64,000 nucleotides of DNA from Leeuwenhoekiella sp044542075. GTDB lineage: Bacteria; Bacteroidota; Bacteroidia; Flavobacteriales; Flavobacteriaceae. Position numbers and translations under genes: made by a program. The stretch lies in contig NZ_JBITTU010000004.1 in the NCBI RefSeq assembly GCF_044542075.1, positions 1-64,000 of the forward strand, given 5' to 3'. The notes beneath the pieces are model-generated. The model saw only the letters and a list, made by a program, of their open reading frames with translations. It did no database searches and had not been told where the DNA came from. How positions within the stretch are numbered: position 1 is the first letter of the stretch; the number at the start of each line of letters is the position of its first letter. Of this stretch, positions 29,477 to 37,662 are shown one piece after another.

Positions 29477-31996
29477 TTAGTCGGTTAGGGGTAAGGTGTA
29501 GGGAAGTACTGTGCCATTCTCGGCCAAAATAAAATAATCGGGCAATACACCGGGGTCAAGACGGTAGATTTTAATCGTATGTGTACCGGCTTTAAGCGCA
29601 CCTAAATTCAGTGATTTTCGGGCTTGATTGCGCAATACATTTTGTTTCCATTCTTCACTTCTGCCATAGGTCTCAAAATCTAAAATTTCGAAAGCATTAT
29701 CGTTTAGTTGTATTCCTATTTTTAAGTTTTGATTACCAGTTATGGGATGATTGGGTAGTGTTGTGAGGGTAAAGTCGGCATTTTTTAAATCTTTTGAAAG
29801 CTCAATCTCATAGCTTAAAACCGGAGTGGTAGCTGCTAGCTCTTTAATTGTTGTGGCGTCTGAAGCGGCTAATTGTAAGATTTGCCCGGTATAACCTAAT
29901 CCGTTTAATTGCTGCGGAAAACCTGCTTCAAAGTTTGTAGCACGGGTATAGTCTGCTGCCTTGTGCACCAGTGCAAGTTTAGGTGCTTCGGTACTTTTGG
30001 ACTCGTCGTCTAAAATTTCGGGCAGCTCAAATACCGGAAGTCTGCGCGGTGCAGGATCCATAATACCGTTCCATTTTCCGTTTCCGAGGCTGTTGTAGGT
30101 GCTGGTTAATTGCGCTATCTCCTCTTGATTTGCGCGTATTGCGTTTTTATATTCCTCAGCTTTTTGACGATTGGTCTTACTATACTGCGTTGCCAAATCC
30201 CGATATAAATACTTCTTGTTCATCGCACTTGATGCAAGCACGGGATAAACAACCAGCTGATACCAGGCATCGGTACGATGTTTCGGAATTTCGTTTTGAG
30301 TGGTGTAGACTTTTTTTGAAAGCGCCTCATAAGCTTCTATACGCTTTGTGTTTTCATCATTTTCCGCACTTAATGAAAATCCGGTAAGGTGCGTAGCGCG
30401 TGTAGGTTCGGTTTGACTCCATCCCATAAATTCGGGTTTGCGTAACCAGGCGAGATCATAATACGTATGGCGTATATCGCTAATTTCAGAAGCCAGATTT
30501 TCACCAAAAATGCTTCCGTAGAAATTCTGCATATGGGTGATATAGTTTTCAGGCTTTCTAAATCTTTCCGGCTCAAATGCCAAATCCATAAAAAACTGCG
30601 TATTGTATTCTGCAGGCTTAATATCTCCCACATTAAGAATCCATATTTTATCTGCTCCCGTATCGTAGGCTTTCAGTAGTTCTTCCCTGATCAATGCGGG
30701 ATGCGTTGTACTTAGCCACAAATAATCGTGCGGTCTTCCCCAATACGAAGCGTGGTAATACACCCCGCTACCGCCACTGCGTTTGCGCTCTTCGGCGTTG
30801 CTTAATTGTCTAATATATCCGTAGTTATCATCGGTCCACATCAGGGTGATATCTTCGGGTAAATCGAGGCCGTATTCATACAAATCAAGTACCTCTTTGT
30901 AAACGGTAAACACCTGCGGTACCTTTTTAGGATCTCCTATGTGTTTTTGCAATAAACCCCGCTGATCTTTAATAACGTCATTTAAAATTGCTGCTGCATC
31001 TGCGGTGTTTTTAGCACCTTCCATACCGCTGTCGTGAACGCCACGCATCCCGATGGTGTAAATTCCGTTTACATTTTTAGCTTCAGCAACACGCTCTTCC
31101 CAATAATTGAGAACGCCTTTTTTATTGCTGAAGTAATTAAAATCACCCATCGCATCGTGATCCCATTCATCTACATTATTACGCAGCATAGGTTCTGCGT
31201 GTGACGAACCTAAAACTATCTCATAATCTTCAGCCACTTTGGCATTTCCCGGATAGTGAAAAAACGCTTTGGTACTGGGATGCATTGCCGGCCAGATGGT
31301 ATTTGCACGCAGGCGCAAGAGCAATTCAAACACCTTTGCGTAGGTTTTAGGTCCTATATCACCGGTTTCGGGTTCAAAAGTTTTTGCCGCCCAGGGCTGT
31401 AACCCCCAGTCTTCATCATTTATAAAAATCCCGCGGAATTGAACCGCCGGACTTACCGATTGAAAATCATCAATTGCCAACACCAAATTTTCTTGTGGAG
31501 TAGGAGTTACATCTGCCCACCAATACCATGGAGAAACGCCTATTTTTTGAGAGATTGAAAACACACCATAAGCCGTACCGCGGGGATCTGCTCCCGAAAT
31601 CACCAGAGCTTTTTGAATACTACCAGTAGGATTGTGTACCAGCGTATGTGTATAGGTTTCCCAGGCATTTGCTGCCGGAAGTTTATTTTGATCGTTGACT
31701 AAGGCTTTAATCAATTGTGAATCGCGGTTACCTATCGCAATTACATTTCCTGAAACTTCTGCAATACGCGTAACAACCTGCGGCTCAAATCCGGTAACCT
31801 GCTCGATGTCCTGAGCGAGCAAATATGCCGAAATAGAATCGAGCGCAGGACCGTTTGCATCGTAAATAATTGCGGTCTTTGTGTCTGTGGTTACGAGTTC
31901 AAAATTTGAATTATAGAGCGTTTCTTTTTGCGTAGCACTGCCACAGCTTATACAAGCAGCAGATACTAACAAAAGAAATAGAAAAGAGCTTTTCAT
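29477..31996 (-). CDS. GH115 alpha-glucuronidase
   Basis: An 839-residue lipoprotein (cysteine 18 after LVSAACIS). It starts with the GH115 N-terminal alpha/beta domain (ALVISGADPRGTAYGVFSISQKIGVSPWYWWADV, about 131-166) and continues with RGIFINDEDWGLQPWA, the barrel segment LRANTIWPAMHPSTKAF and GMRGVHDSGMEG. GH115 removes terminal glucuronic or 4-O-methyl-glucuronic acid from xylan or arabinogalactan. In an RG-I locus without xylanases, the likely substrate is glucuronic-acid-capped galactan side chains; this is inference. It starts 1 base after the GH28 stop and lies 3 bases before PL11. Confidence 0.93.
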   Translation of the reverse strand: MKSSFLFLLLVSAACISCGSATQKETLYNSNFELVTTDTKTAIIYDANGPALDSISAYLLAQDIEQVTGFEPQVVTRIAEVSGNVIAIGNRDSQLIKALVNDQNKLPAANAWETYTHTLVHNPTGSIQKALVISGADPRGTAYGVFSISQKIGVSPWYWWADVTPTPQENLVLAIDDFQSVSPAVQFRGIFINDEDWGLQPWAAKTFEPETGDIGPKTYAKVFELLLRLRANTIWPAMHPSTKAFFHYPGNAKVAEDYEIVLGSSHAEPMLRNNVDEWDHDAMGDFNYFSNKKGVLNYWEERVAEAKNVNGIYTIGMRGVHDSGMEGAKNTADAAAILNDVIKDQRGLLQKHIGDPKKVPQVFTVYKEVLDLYEYGLDLPEDITLMWTDDNYGYIRQLSNAEERKRSGGSGVYYHASYWGRPHDYLWLSTTHPALIREELLKAYDTGADKIWILNVGDIKPAEYNTQFFMDLAFEPERFRKPENYITHMQNFYGSIFGENLASEISDIRHTYYDLAWLRKPEFMGWSQTEPTRATHLTGFSLSAENDENTKRIEAYEALSKKVYTTQNEIPKHRTDAWYQLVVYPVLASSAMNKKYLYRDLATQYSKTNRQKAEEYKNAIRANQEEIAQLTSTYNSLGNGKWNGIMDPAPRRLPVFELPEILDDESKSTEAPKLALVHKAADYTRATNFEAGFPQQLNGLGYTGQILQLAASDATTIKELAATTPVLSYEIELSKDLKNADFTLTTLPNHPITGNQNLKIGIQLNDNAFEILDFETYGRSEEWKQNVLRNQARKSLNLGALKAGTHTIKIYRLDPGVLPDYFILAENGTVLPYTLPLTD

Positions 31997-33484
31997 TTAG
32001 TTGATTTTCGGGGAAGAAGTATAAAGCGAATCTGAAATGACAACTCCGGGTGAATTTTCAATTTTTAAGGTCGAACCGTTTTTGATACTCAGGCTTACAT
32101 TTTCAATAGTCCAGTTGGTACTGTGAGTGATTTGACCGGCTTCTTCCGCCTGTATGTGTACGTCTTTTAAAGTGATGTTTTCTACTAAGGAGTTTTCCAT
32201 CCCATTAACATTAATGGCGCGTTGTGCCCCTTTTACATCAATATTATACAAGGTGATGTCTTTAAACGTAGGGATGCCTTTTTCGGGAGGATCTACTTCC
32301 ATCAATAAGGTTTTCCAGCGTTGTGGTATGCTTTCTTCATCGTAACCTTCGGGCAACTTGGAGTAAGAGTATGACGGATTCCAGTTCATCGAAACTTCCA
32401 TAAACGTACGTACGCTGTCCATTTGAATGTTTTGCATATACACATCTTCAACTGTACCGCCACGATTAGTAGCCGATTTAATATTGAGTCCGTTTTTGGT
32501 TCCCAAACCTTTAATATTAGAAACAAAAACGTGTCGTATGCTACCGCTGGTCTCACTACCTATGGTGCATAATCCAGAACCGGCAAGCGCTACACAGTCG
32601 CGTATTACTACATATTCGGTAGGGCGATCTACCCGAAGTCCGTCCCAGTCACGACCGGCTTTTAGGCAAAAATTATCGTCATTACAATCTATCGTACAGT
32701 TTTGTACTAAGATATATCGGGAAGAATCAATATCTATCCCATCGGTGCTGGGACCGTGGCCACCTATGTTATTTTTTATGGTAAGTCCGTCTACCGTAAT
32801 CTGGTTAGAATACAATACCTGTACCGTCCAGAAGCCTGCACGCTGTACGTTAAGGTCTTTAAGAAAAACATTTTCCGAATTCTGAATGAGTAACGTACGC
32901 GGACGTTTGGCATCATAATCTACAATCCAGCGTAGGCCTTTGGGTTCGTATTCTTTACGCAGGTTCCAGTAATAATCCCAAAACACTTTTCCCTGCCCGT
33001 CAACGAGACCGTCGCCGTTTATAGTAACATTAGACTGATCTAACACATTGATTAACGCCGCAGGCCATTTCATCTCAATACCGGCAACACGCGTATCAAT
33101 CTCGGGGTAGTCTTTAATATCCTCACTGCCTAAAATCTCAACCCCTTCAGGGATGGTAAATTGTATGTTTTTTTTGATGAAAATAGAGCCGCTTAAATAT
33201 TTTCCCGGTTTAAAGGTTACCGTACCGCCGCCATTTACTGCAGCTGCGTCGATCGCTTGTTGAATTGCCGTGGTGGTCAACGCGCTCCCGTCTGCAATAG
33301 CATCGTAGTCGTTAACGTAAAAGATTTGCTCTTTAAAAGTATTGGGTTTTGCACCTACTTCATTTACCCACTCGGGCTCAAAGGCTGCAGGTTCTGCTGC
33401 TGCCAGATCTGGTGTGGTGTTGGTGTTTTTACAGCTGTATAAACTGCATAGTGCAAGTGCAAAAAAGAACGAAATCGACCTCAT
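31997..33484 (-). CDS. GH28 polygalacturonase/rhamnogalacturonan hydrolase
   Basis: The frame is open from 33538, but the methionine at 33484 begins a lipoprotein signal (MRSISFFFALALCSLYSC), so I prefer that start (495 residues). It has the right-handed beta-helix motifs of GH28: STDGID, DDNFCLKAG with the Asp pair, and IGSETSG; from 33484 the catalytic Asps are about 248, 269 and 270. The GSETSG loop, rather than GHG, and the NIKSATNRGG motif are those of exo-acting or rhamnogalacturonan-type members. It is the first gene of the six-gene operon reaching 18903, so the promoter lies in 33540-33728, where I found no copy of the GntR box. Confidence 0.92.
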   Translation of the reverse strand: MRSISFFFALALCSLYSCKNTNTTPDLAAAEPAAFEPEWVNEVGAKPNTFKEQIFYVNDYDAIADGSALTTTAIQQAIDAAAVNGGGTVTFKPGKYLSGSIFIKKNIQFTIPEGVEILGSEDIKDYPEIDTRVAGIEMKWPAALINVLDQSNVTINGDGLVDGQGKVFWDYYWNLRKEYEPKGLRWIVDYDAKRPRTLLIQNSENVFLKDLNVQRAGFWTVQVLYSNQITVDGLTIKNNIGGHGPSTDGIDIDSSRYILVQNCTIDCNDDNFCLKAGRDWDGLRVDRPTEYVVIRDCVALAGSGLCTIGSETSGSIRHVFVSNIKGLGTKNGLNIKSATNRGGTVEDVYMQNIQMDSVRTFMEVSMNWNPSYSYSKLPEGYDEESIPQRWKTLLMEVDPPEKGIPTFKDITLYNIDVKGAQRAINVNGMENSLVENITLKDVHIQAEEAGQITHSTNWTIENVSLSIKNGSTLKIENSPGVVISDSLYTSSPKIN

Positions 33485-33728
33485 AGTATTCAAATGGAAT
33501 TGAATAAACAAGTTCTTGTTTTTCAGAGTAAGAAGCATCCTGCACCTACCTGTTGGATGGCGTCGTCTTTAGAGTTTAGGGTAATCAAAAACGTCGAGAC
33601 TTACTTATGGTGATAGGAGACGGCATTCTGTAGAGGAATAGATAATACAGTTAAGTTTTATAGTTACAGATTTTAGTAAAGGATAACTAGGTTTACTAAT
33701 TTAATCTAAAAATGAGTTATTTTTTACC

Positions 33729-34619
33729 TCAGTTCTTTGTTAGGTATTTTTCTTTATGCTTTTCCAATATTTTTTTGAACTCCTCAACAGTTTCCCGAAA
33801 ATCTTCAAATTCGGTTATAGGTTGCTTTATCTTATTTTCAGTCATATGTAAAGCAAATAAGGCTACAACCCAGCCCCATAATTCATCATCGGTTTTTTCA
33901 ATTTTCTTATCAAGCACTGAAGTTATTCTGTCATATGCAAATGGATGTTCTTTTCCGTCATAGAAGCCAGTATGCATTCCAATAACATTCATTAAAGTCA
34001 ATCCTAATGCGATTCCTCGCTTCCTCCATTTTAGTTCAGCGTCATTACAGTTGTTAAGAAGATTTTCAATGGCAAAATTGTCGCAATAAATTTCTTCATC
34101 AATTATATGTTGGAAGAGCTCATTTTTTGGCTGAATATGACCGACCTCATGAAGATAATAGAATGCCAAAGCTGTTTCAAAAAGATATTCTGGTGATTCA
34201 GGGTTTAAAGTTTCGTATTCTACCGGACGCCTTAACTCTTCAGGGAAAGTATCAACATCCTTATTTATTTCTGTTAAGTTTTTGGTTGCCCAATCTAGAG
34301 CTATTTTTTCTTCATTTAACTCTTCAGAATTTTTTAAGCTAATTTCTTGACCACTAGGTTTTACTTCAAAACAAATAACTCGATAGTAATTAAAATATGC
34401 AAAAGAATAACACCATAAGATGTCTAGTGATTTTTCGCTTATGGCTATATGACTCCATGAGGAGATTGTCTCAAACTTCCATTTATTTACATCACTAAAG
34501 TCTAATTGATGCTGAGCCAATTCTTTAGAGTTAATCTCTTTTAAAAACCGATATAAAGCGTTAACAGAAACTTTATATTTTTCAGGTATCGATGCGCTTA
34601 GTTCTAATGATTGATTCAT
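33729..34619 (-). CDS. Lit/peptidase-U49-like HEXXH metallopeptidase
   Basis: A 296-residue protein from the preferred start at 34619 (MNQSLELSAS); the frame also allows 34664, inside the attC-like palindrome. The centre carries a zinc-peptidase motif LHEVGH (HEVGH at residues 157-161 from this start), followed about 14 residues later by EEIYCDNFAI, where an acidic residue would be the third ligand. Length and motif context resemble phage-exclusion protein Lit (peptidase U49), which cleaves elongation factor Tu during phage infection. Similarity elsewhere is weak by eye. It follows the DNA methyltransferase, separated by an attC-like hairpin. The role is probably defence, by inference. Confidence 0.55.
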   Translation of the reverse strand: MNQSLELSASIPEKYKVSVNALYRFLKEINSKELAQHQLDFSDVNKWKFETISSWSHIAISEKSLDILWCYSFAYFNYYRVICFEVKPSGQEISLKNSEELNEEKIALDWATKNLTEINKDVDTFPEELRRPVEYETLNPESPEYLFETALAFYYLHEVGHIQPKNELFQHIIDEEIYCDNFAIENLLNNCNDAELKWRKRGIALGLTLMNVIGMHTGFYDGKEHPFAYDRITSVLDKKIEKTDDELWGWVVALFALHMTENKIKQPITEFEDFRETVEEFKKILEKHKEKYLTKN

Positions 34620-34634
34620 TATTGATATAATTGT

Positions 34635-34700
34635 GTCTAACGTTCTGTGTATGAGTAGTGGCATCCCACAGGGTGCTATTACTTATACACCTTGTTGGGT
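34635..34700 (-). repeat. Integron attC-like imperfect palindrome
   Basis: In the gene direction this has, in order: ACCCAAC (34700-34694, fits RYYYAAC), a 20-base arm (34690-34671), a 3-base loop, a 21-base arm (34667-34647) and GTTAGAC (34641-34635, fits GTTRRRY). The arms pair over 20 positions with three A/G differences and one extra unpaired base at 34664. On the plus strand the three differences are G-T wobbles, so this strand folds fully except for one extra-helical base. These are the structural hallmarks of the recombining strand of integron attC sites. The left box lies in the last codons of the methyltransferase gene. Confidence 0.65.
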
Positions 34701-35638
34701 ACAGTATTTTCTCTTTTTTCTATCCAATTGGCTTTTAAACCAAGTGAGTCAATTTTTTTAATATCAATTTTACTTGTTGGGTTGTGAATTTCTGGAACAA
34801 TTAGATTATGCGAATAAATCATTATTTCAGTTCCTTTAGAAGCATTTGCTGCGTGATAATTTAATTCGTATGTCCTTTGGAGAAAAGGCTGATAAAGATT
34901 TCTGATATTTAAATCATTATCATAAGAAACTAACCAATATCTATTTTTTAATTGAGCTATTAATTGCGAAATCTGCTGGTGGTCAGCGTGTTCATAGAAA
35001 TTAATGTAAAGGTCTTTTCCTTTGTTATAATAAGGTGGGTCGAAATAGAACAGTGTTTTTTGAGGTAGTTCTTTGTCTAATTTTTGAGTTAATTCAACGG
35101 CATCTAAATTGTACAATGAAATTCTGTTTTTGTACCGACTAATTTTTCGAATTCTTTTTATTAAATCTTGTTTATTAAACCGAGCATCCATTTTCCAATT
35201 ACCATCCTGATTTTTACCACCAATGACGCCTGCTTTAAGAATTCCTGATCTATTAGTTCTATTTAGGAAAAAAGTAGAAAAACCGATTTCAAGATTACTA
35301 TAGTTCTTTGGGTTTTTCTGTACTTCTTTCTGTTTCTCCCAATTTTTAATAGTGACCTCTGTCTCAAAAATTTTGTCGCATAGCTCGTCAGTATGGTTTA
35401 ATACGCAATCCCAAAATGCATAAATTCTAAAGTCATAATCATTGATATGGATTTTATGCACGTACTCATTGAACAATAAGGCAAGAGCGACAGAAGCTCC
35501 ACCTGCGTATGGCTCAACATAATGGCCATCGGTAATTAAGTTATAGTCAATAAGTAATTGAACATAATGCGATAATTTTCCTTTACCACCCGGGTACCGC
35601 AGTGGGGAATAGTAGTTTGTACTTAAATTAATTCCCAT
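34679..35638 (-). CDS. D12-class adenine-specific DNA methyltransferase (Dam type)
   Basis: A 319-residue methyltransferase of the D12/alpha group. It has the SAM-binding PLRYPGGKGKL (12-22), VEPYAGGASVALAL (41-54) and the catalytic DPPYY at 200-204 in FYFDPPYYNKG, in the order of Dam-like N6-adenine enzymes. It overlaps the upstream ParB-like gene by 16 bases, which argues for coupled translation. No cognate restriction endonuclease is adjacent, so it may modify DNA as a self-mark within the four-gene system or act as an orphan. Its last codons are part of the attC-like site. Confidence 0.85.
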   Translation of the reverse strand: MGINLSTNYYSPLRYPGGKGKLSHYVQLLIDYNLITDGHYVEPYAGGASVALALLFNEYVHKIHINDYDFRIYAFWDCVLNHTDELCDKIFETEVTIKNWEKQKEVQKNPKNYSNLEIGFSTFFLNRTNRSGILKAGVIGGKNQDGNWKMDARFNKQDLIKRIRKISRYKNRISLYNLDAVELTQKLDKELPQKTLFYFDPPYYNKGKDLYINFYEHADHQQISQLIAQLKNRYWLVSYDNDLNIRNLYQPFLQRTYELNYHAANASKGTEIMIYSHNLIVPEIHNPTSKIDIKKIDSLGLKANWIEKRENTVPNKVYK

Positions 35639-36978
35639 AGTTTCACGAAAAAGATTTCTAAATTATCCCAATTTTTCTTCAGTTGTTCTGCTTCAGGGTG
35701 AAAATCCTTGTTATGTACAAATGCGTTGAAAGTGTCGATTGAGAAAATACTGTCTTTCATAGTTGAGGCAGTGTTTGCTCCTTTCAATTTGTCTTTGTCA
35801 AGTATTCCTTTACTTTCTAAGTCAGAAGCAACTGATTTAAGTTTGTGACTTAACTTACTGTTATTATTAACCCCTGATATTGGGTTTTTTTCTATGTAAC
35901 TATCCATTGACAACTCAATAAACACTCTGAAAGCGATAGCTCCCGAATTCTCAAAATCTCTTAAATCAAGGTCTTTGAGCTCGTGATATATCTTATTAAC
36001 TCTTGGCTGATTAATCGGGATTATTGTGCTCTTAGGGATTATTGTGTGTCGTTTAGAAATTAAGGTTTTACTTTTTTTACCTTTTGGTGTTTCCTTTATA
36101 GGGTCGGCTTTTTTTGGCCTTGTGGTGCTAATTAATTCCCAATTTCCTGAGAGTTCTTGTGTTTTATCGGGCAAATCAGTTTTCTTGAAAGTCTCAAGGT
36201 AGTTAAGTCGGTCATCTTTGTAGTATATGTCTTTTACCGTAAAATCTTTTCTTAATAAATCATTGGCAGCTTTGCTCAAAGGTTTTGCTACTTCTGCTGG
36301 CTCGAAACGGGTGATTACTTTTCCATCTTTTATATCTATACCTGATACACGTCTAAAATCAGGGTCAGTAGCCAAACGTTGAAGAGAAGAAGACTTTACT
36401 TTATTTAGTTTCTTTTTTAACTCTGAATCAACTGAATCTTCTTTTTGCAAGAAATCAATTATTTGAAGGGCATAGCTTGAAGTCCCTTTAACACGTTCAT
36501 CATAACGGGCCTTTTGTTGTGCGTCCCAAACAACTGTTCCAACCCCATCATTTTGCCCCGTATGTTTTAATTCAATCCAATGTTCAGCTTCTTTTTCCTC
36601 GTCAAAAAGCACACAAGGCACTTTTTCTATTGGGGATTTTAAGTATTGTTCAGATAGTTTCTTGAACTTATTCAATAGGGATTTATTCGTTTCTGGAATT
36701 AAGTCAGGATTTTCAAGCAATTTGAGTGCTGTGACTCTACGATTGCCTTCCAAAACATTATACTGGTCTGTCTGTTTTTCGTGTTTAGTGATAAATATAG
36801 GGTCGCCTGGATTCAGACCTTGGTTTGTTATATCATCAGCCAATTTGGATAATTTATCTCCTTGGTCTTCAATCATTGTCTTGATTGCTTCCCTTTGATT
36901 TCCGACCATCTCAAATCTTGGATTTTCGATATTTATATTTAAGTCAGCTATATCTATAAGAGTCCGTTTGTAAGCCAT
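35623..36978 (-). CDS. ParB/sulfiredoxin-like nuclease-domain protein with HEPN-like C-terminus
   Basis: A 451-residue soluble protein. Residues 1-100 resemble the ParB/Srx fold: LNINIENPRF, a helical linker, then FITKHEKQTDQYNVLEGNRRVTALKLL with the family GNRR motif at 78-81. Residues 110-145 (VLFDEEKEAEHWIELKHTG) continue the domain. The middle is lysine-rich (about 285-305). The C-terminal 110 residues are helical and end in FNAFVHNKDFHPEAEQL-type sequence (His422), a pattern I recall at the C-termini of defence proteins with HEPN-like domains. The start is 2 bases after the cyclase-like gene. ParB-fold proteins can bind DNA and hydrolyse nucleotides; the role here is unknown. Confidence 0.65.
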   Translation of the reverse strand: MAYKRTLIDIADLNINIENPRFEMVGNQREAIKTMIEDQGDKLSKLADDITNQGLNPGDPIFITKHEKQTDQYNVLEGNRRVTALKLLENPDLIPETNKSLLNKFKKLSEQYLKSPIEKVPCVLFDEEKEAEHWIELKHTGQNDGVGTVVWDAQQKARYDERVKGTSSYALQIIDFLQKEDSVDSELKKKLNKVKSSSLQRLATDPDFRRVSGIDIKDGKVITRFEPAEVAKPLSKAANDLLRKDFTVKDIYYKDDRLNYLETFKKTDLPDKTQELSGNWELISTTRPKKADPIKETPKGKKSKTLISKRHTIIPKSTIIPINQPRVNKIYHELKDLDLRDFENSGAIAFRVFIELSMDSYIEKNPISGVNNNSKLSHKLKSVASDLESKGILDKDKLKGANTASTMKDSIFSIDTFNAFVHNKDFHPEAEQLKKNWDNLEIFFVKLWELI

Positions 36979-36980
36979 AA

Positions 36981-37607
36981 TTAATTGTTTTTTAATGCGT
37001 TTATCATACCTGCATACTTAAGAGAATAGCTGTCTTTATATCTATTCTCAAAGTTCGATATACTCTCTGGTTCATTAAGATTCCAATAATAATAGGAGTG
37101 TGCATTATCTCTTCCTCTCTCAACCAACAGTGGGAAATCAGAAAGTTCTATTTGGGGTAAATTTTCTTTTACAATTCTACATTGCCCGGGCTGTATTCTT
37201 GGCTTGCCTGTTTCATTATCCATAAAAGCCTTAACATATGCTCCTCCGTAAATGGGATTTTTTTCAATACCTTGAAATTCAATTTTTCCTTGATAATCAA
37301 AACGCCCAAAAGCAATTGAGGTGGTGAGCATATAATTTTCAGATAACATTCGTTGGTTGATTTTTTTAACCACACTTAGCAAGTCTCTTAGTTTATTTTC
37401 ATTACTACCATTCCTAGCAAATAGAATTCCACAGTCTGAAACAAAAAATCCCTCCACATTTTCGGATTCTCTTAAAACATTAAATCCTGTCTGATAGAAA
37501 TGCCGAATAGCTTCCAATGCTAAGCTATCATTCTTCATCAATTCCTTGAATCCTGAAATATCAGTAAAGGCTACAAAGGTGTTTCCATTAAAATCTTCTA
37601 TCGGCAT
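36981..37607 (-). CDS. Class III nucleotidyl-cyclase-like protein (possible Pycsar-type relative)
   Basis: A 208-residue soluble protein made mostly of one cyclase-like domain. TFVAFTDISGF (10-20) holds the first metal Asp16; EGFFVSDCGILFAR (52-65) holds the second, Asp58, 42 residues on, as in class III cyclases. SIAFGRF (97-103) and NPIYGGAYVKA (117-127) are the following strand and loop. The usual Asn and Arg of the VNxAxR motif appear replaced by Val125 and Met129, so it is divergent. Pycsar cyclases are also short and divergent, with a similar following PRI segment. It is the first gene of the four-gene island. Activity is inferred and could be lost. Confidence 0.6.
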   Translation of the reverse strand: MPIEDFNGNTFVAFTDISGFKELMKNDSLALEAIRHFYQTGFNVLRESENVEGFFVSDCGILFARNGSNENKLRDLLSVVKKINQRMLSENYMLTTSIAFGRFDYQGKIEFQGIEKNPIYGGAYVKAFMDNETGKPRIQPGQCRIVKENLPQIELSDFPLLVERGRDNAHSYYYWNLNEPESISNFENRYKDSYSLKYAGMINALKNN

Positions 37608-37625
37608 AGTTCTTTTTTATATTGT

Positions 37626-37662
37626 GTCCAACGAAAGTATAACACAACTAGTAGCGTTATAC
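37626..37662 (-). repeat. Hairpin with attC-like right end upstream of the cyclase-like gene
   Basis: In the gene direction, a 9-base arm GTATAACGC (37662-37654) and GTGTTATAC (37645-37637) form a stem with one G-T wobble around an 8-base loop, followed by CGTTGGACAC (GTTGGAC at 37632-37626 fits GTTRRRY). The sequence GTTRGACACAAT is shared with the attC-like site at 34635. I could not find a clear left RYYYAAC box, so it may be a degenerate site; the stem could also be an operator or terminator. Confidence 0.4.

Noticed and set aside
32427..32885. A 152-codon plus-strand open frame opposite GH28
   Set aside because: It lies fully inside the GH28 gene on the other strand, its translation has no recognisable fold, and GH28 motifs are intact.
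4709..33484. The PUL as an ulvan system, because of GH105, GH106, GH43 and GH115
   Set aside because: There are no ulvan lyases or sulfatases, while a clear PL11 rhamnogalacturonan lyase and CE12 esterases point to RG-I.
33540..33728. A GntR-type box before the GH28 operon
   Set aside because: No sequence close to ATCCTGTRCTGTNCTG was found there on either strand.
34679..36978. A classical restriction-modification system
   Set aside because: A methyltransferase is present, but no endonuclease-like PD-(D/E)XK or HNH motif could be seen in its neighbours.
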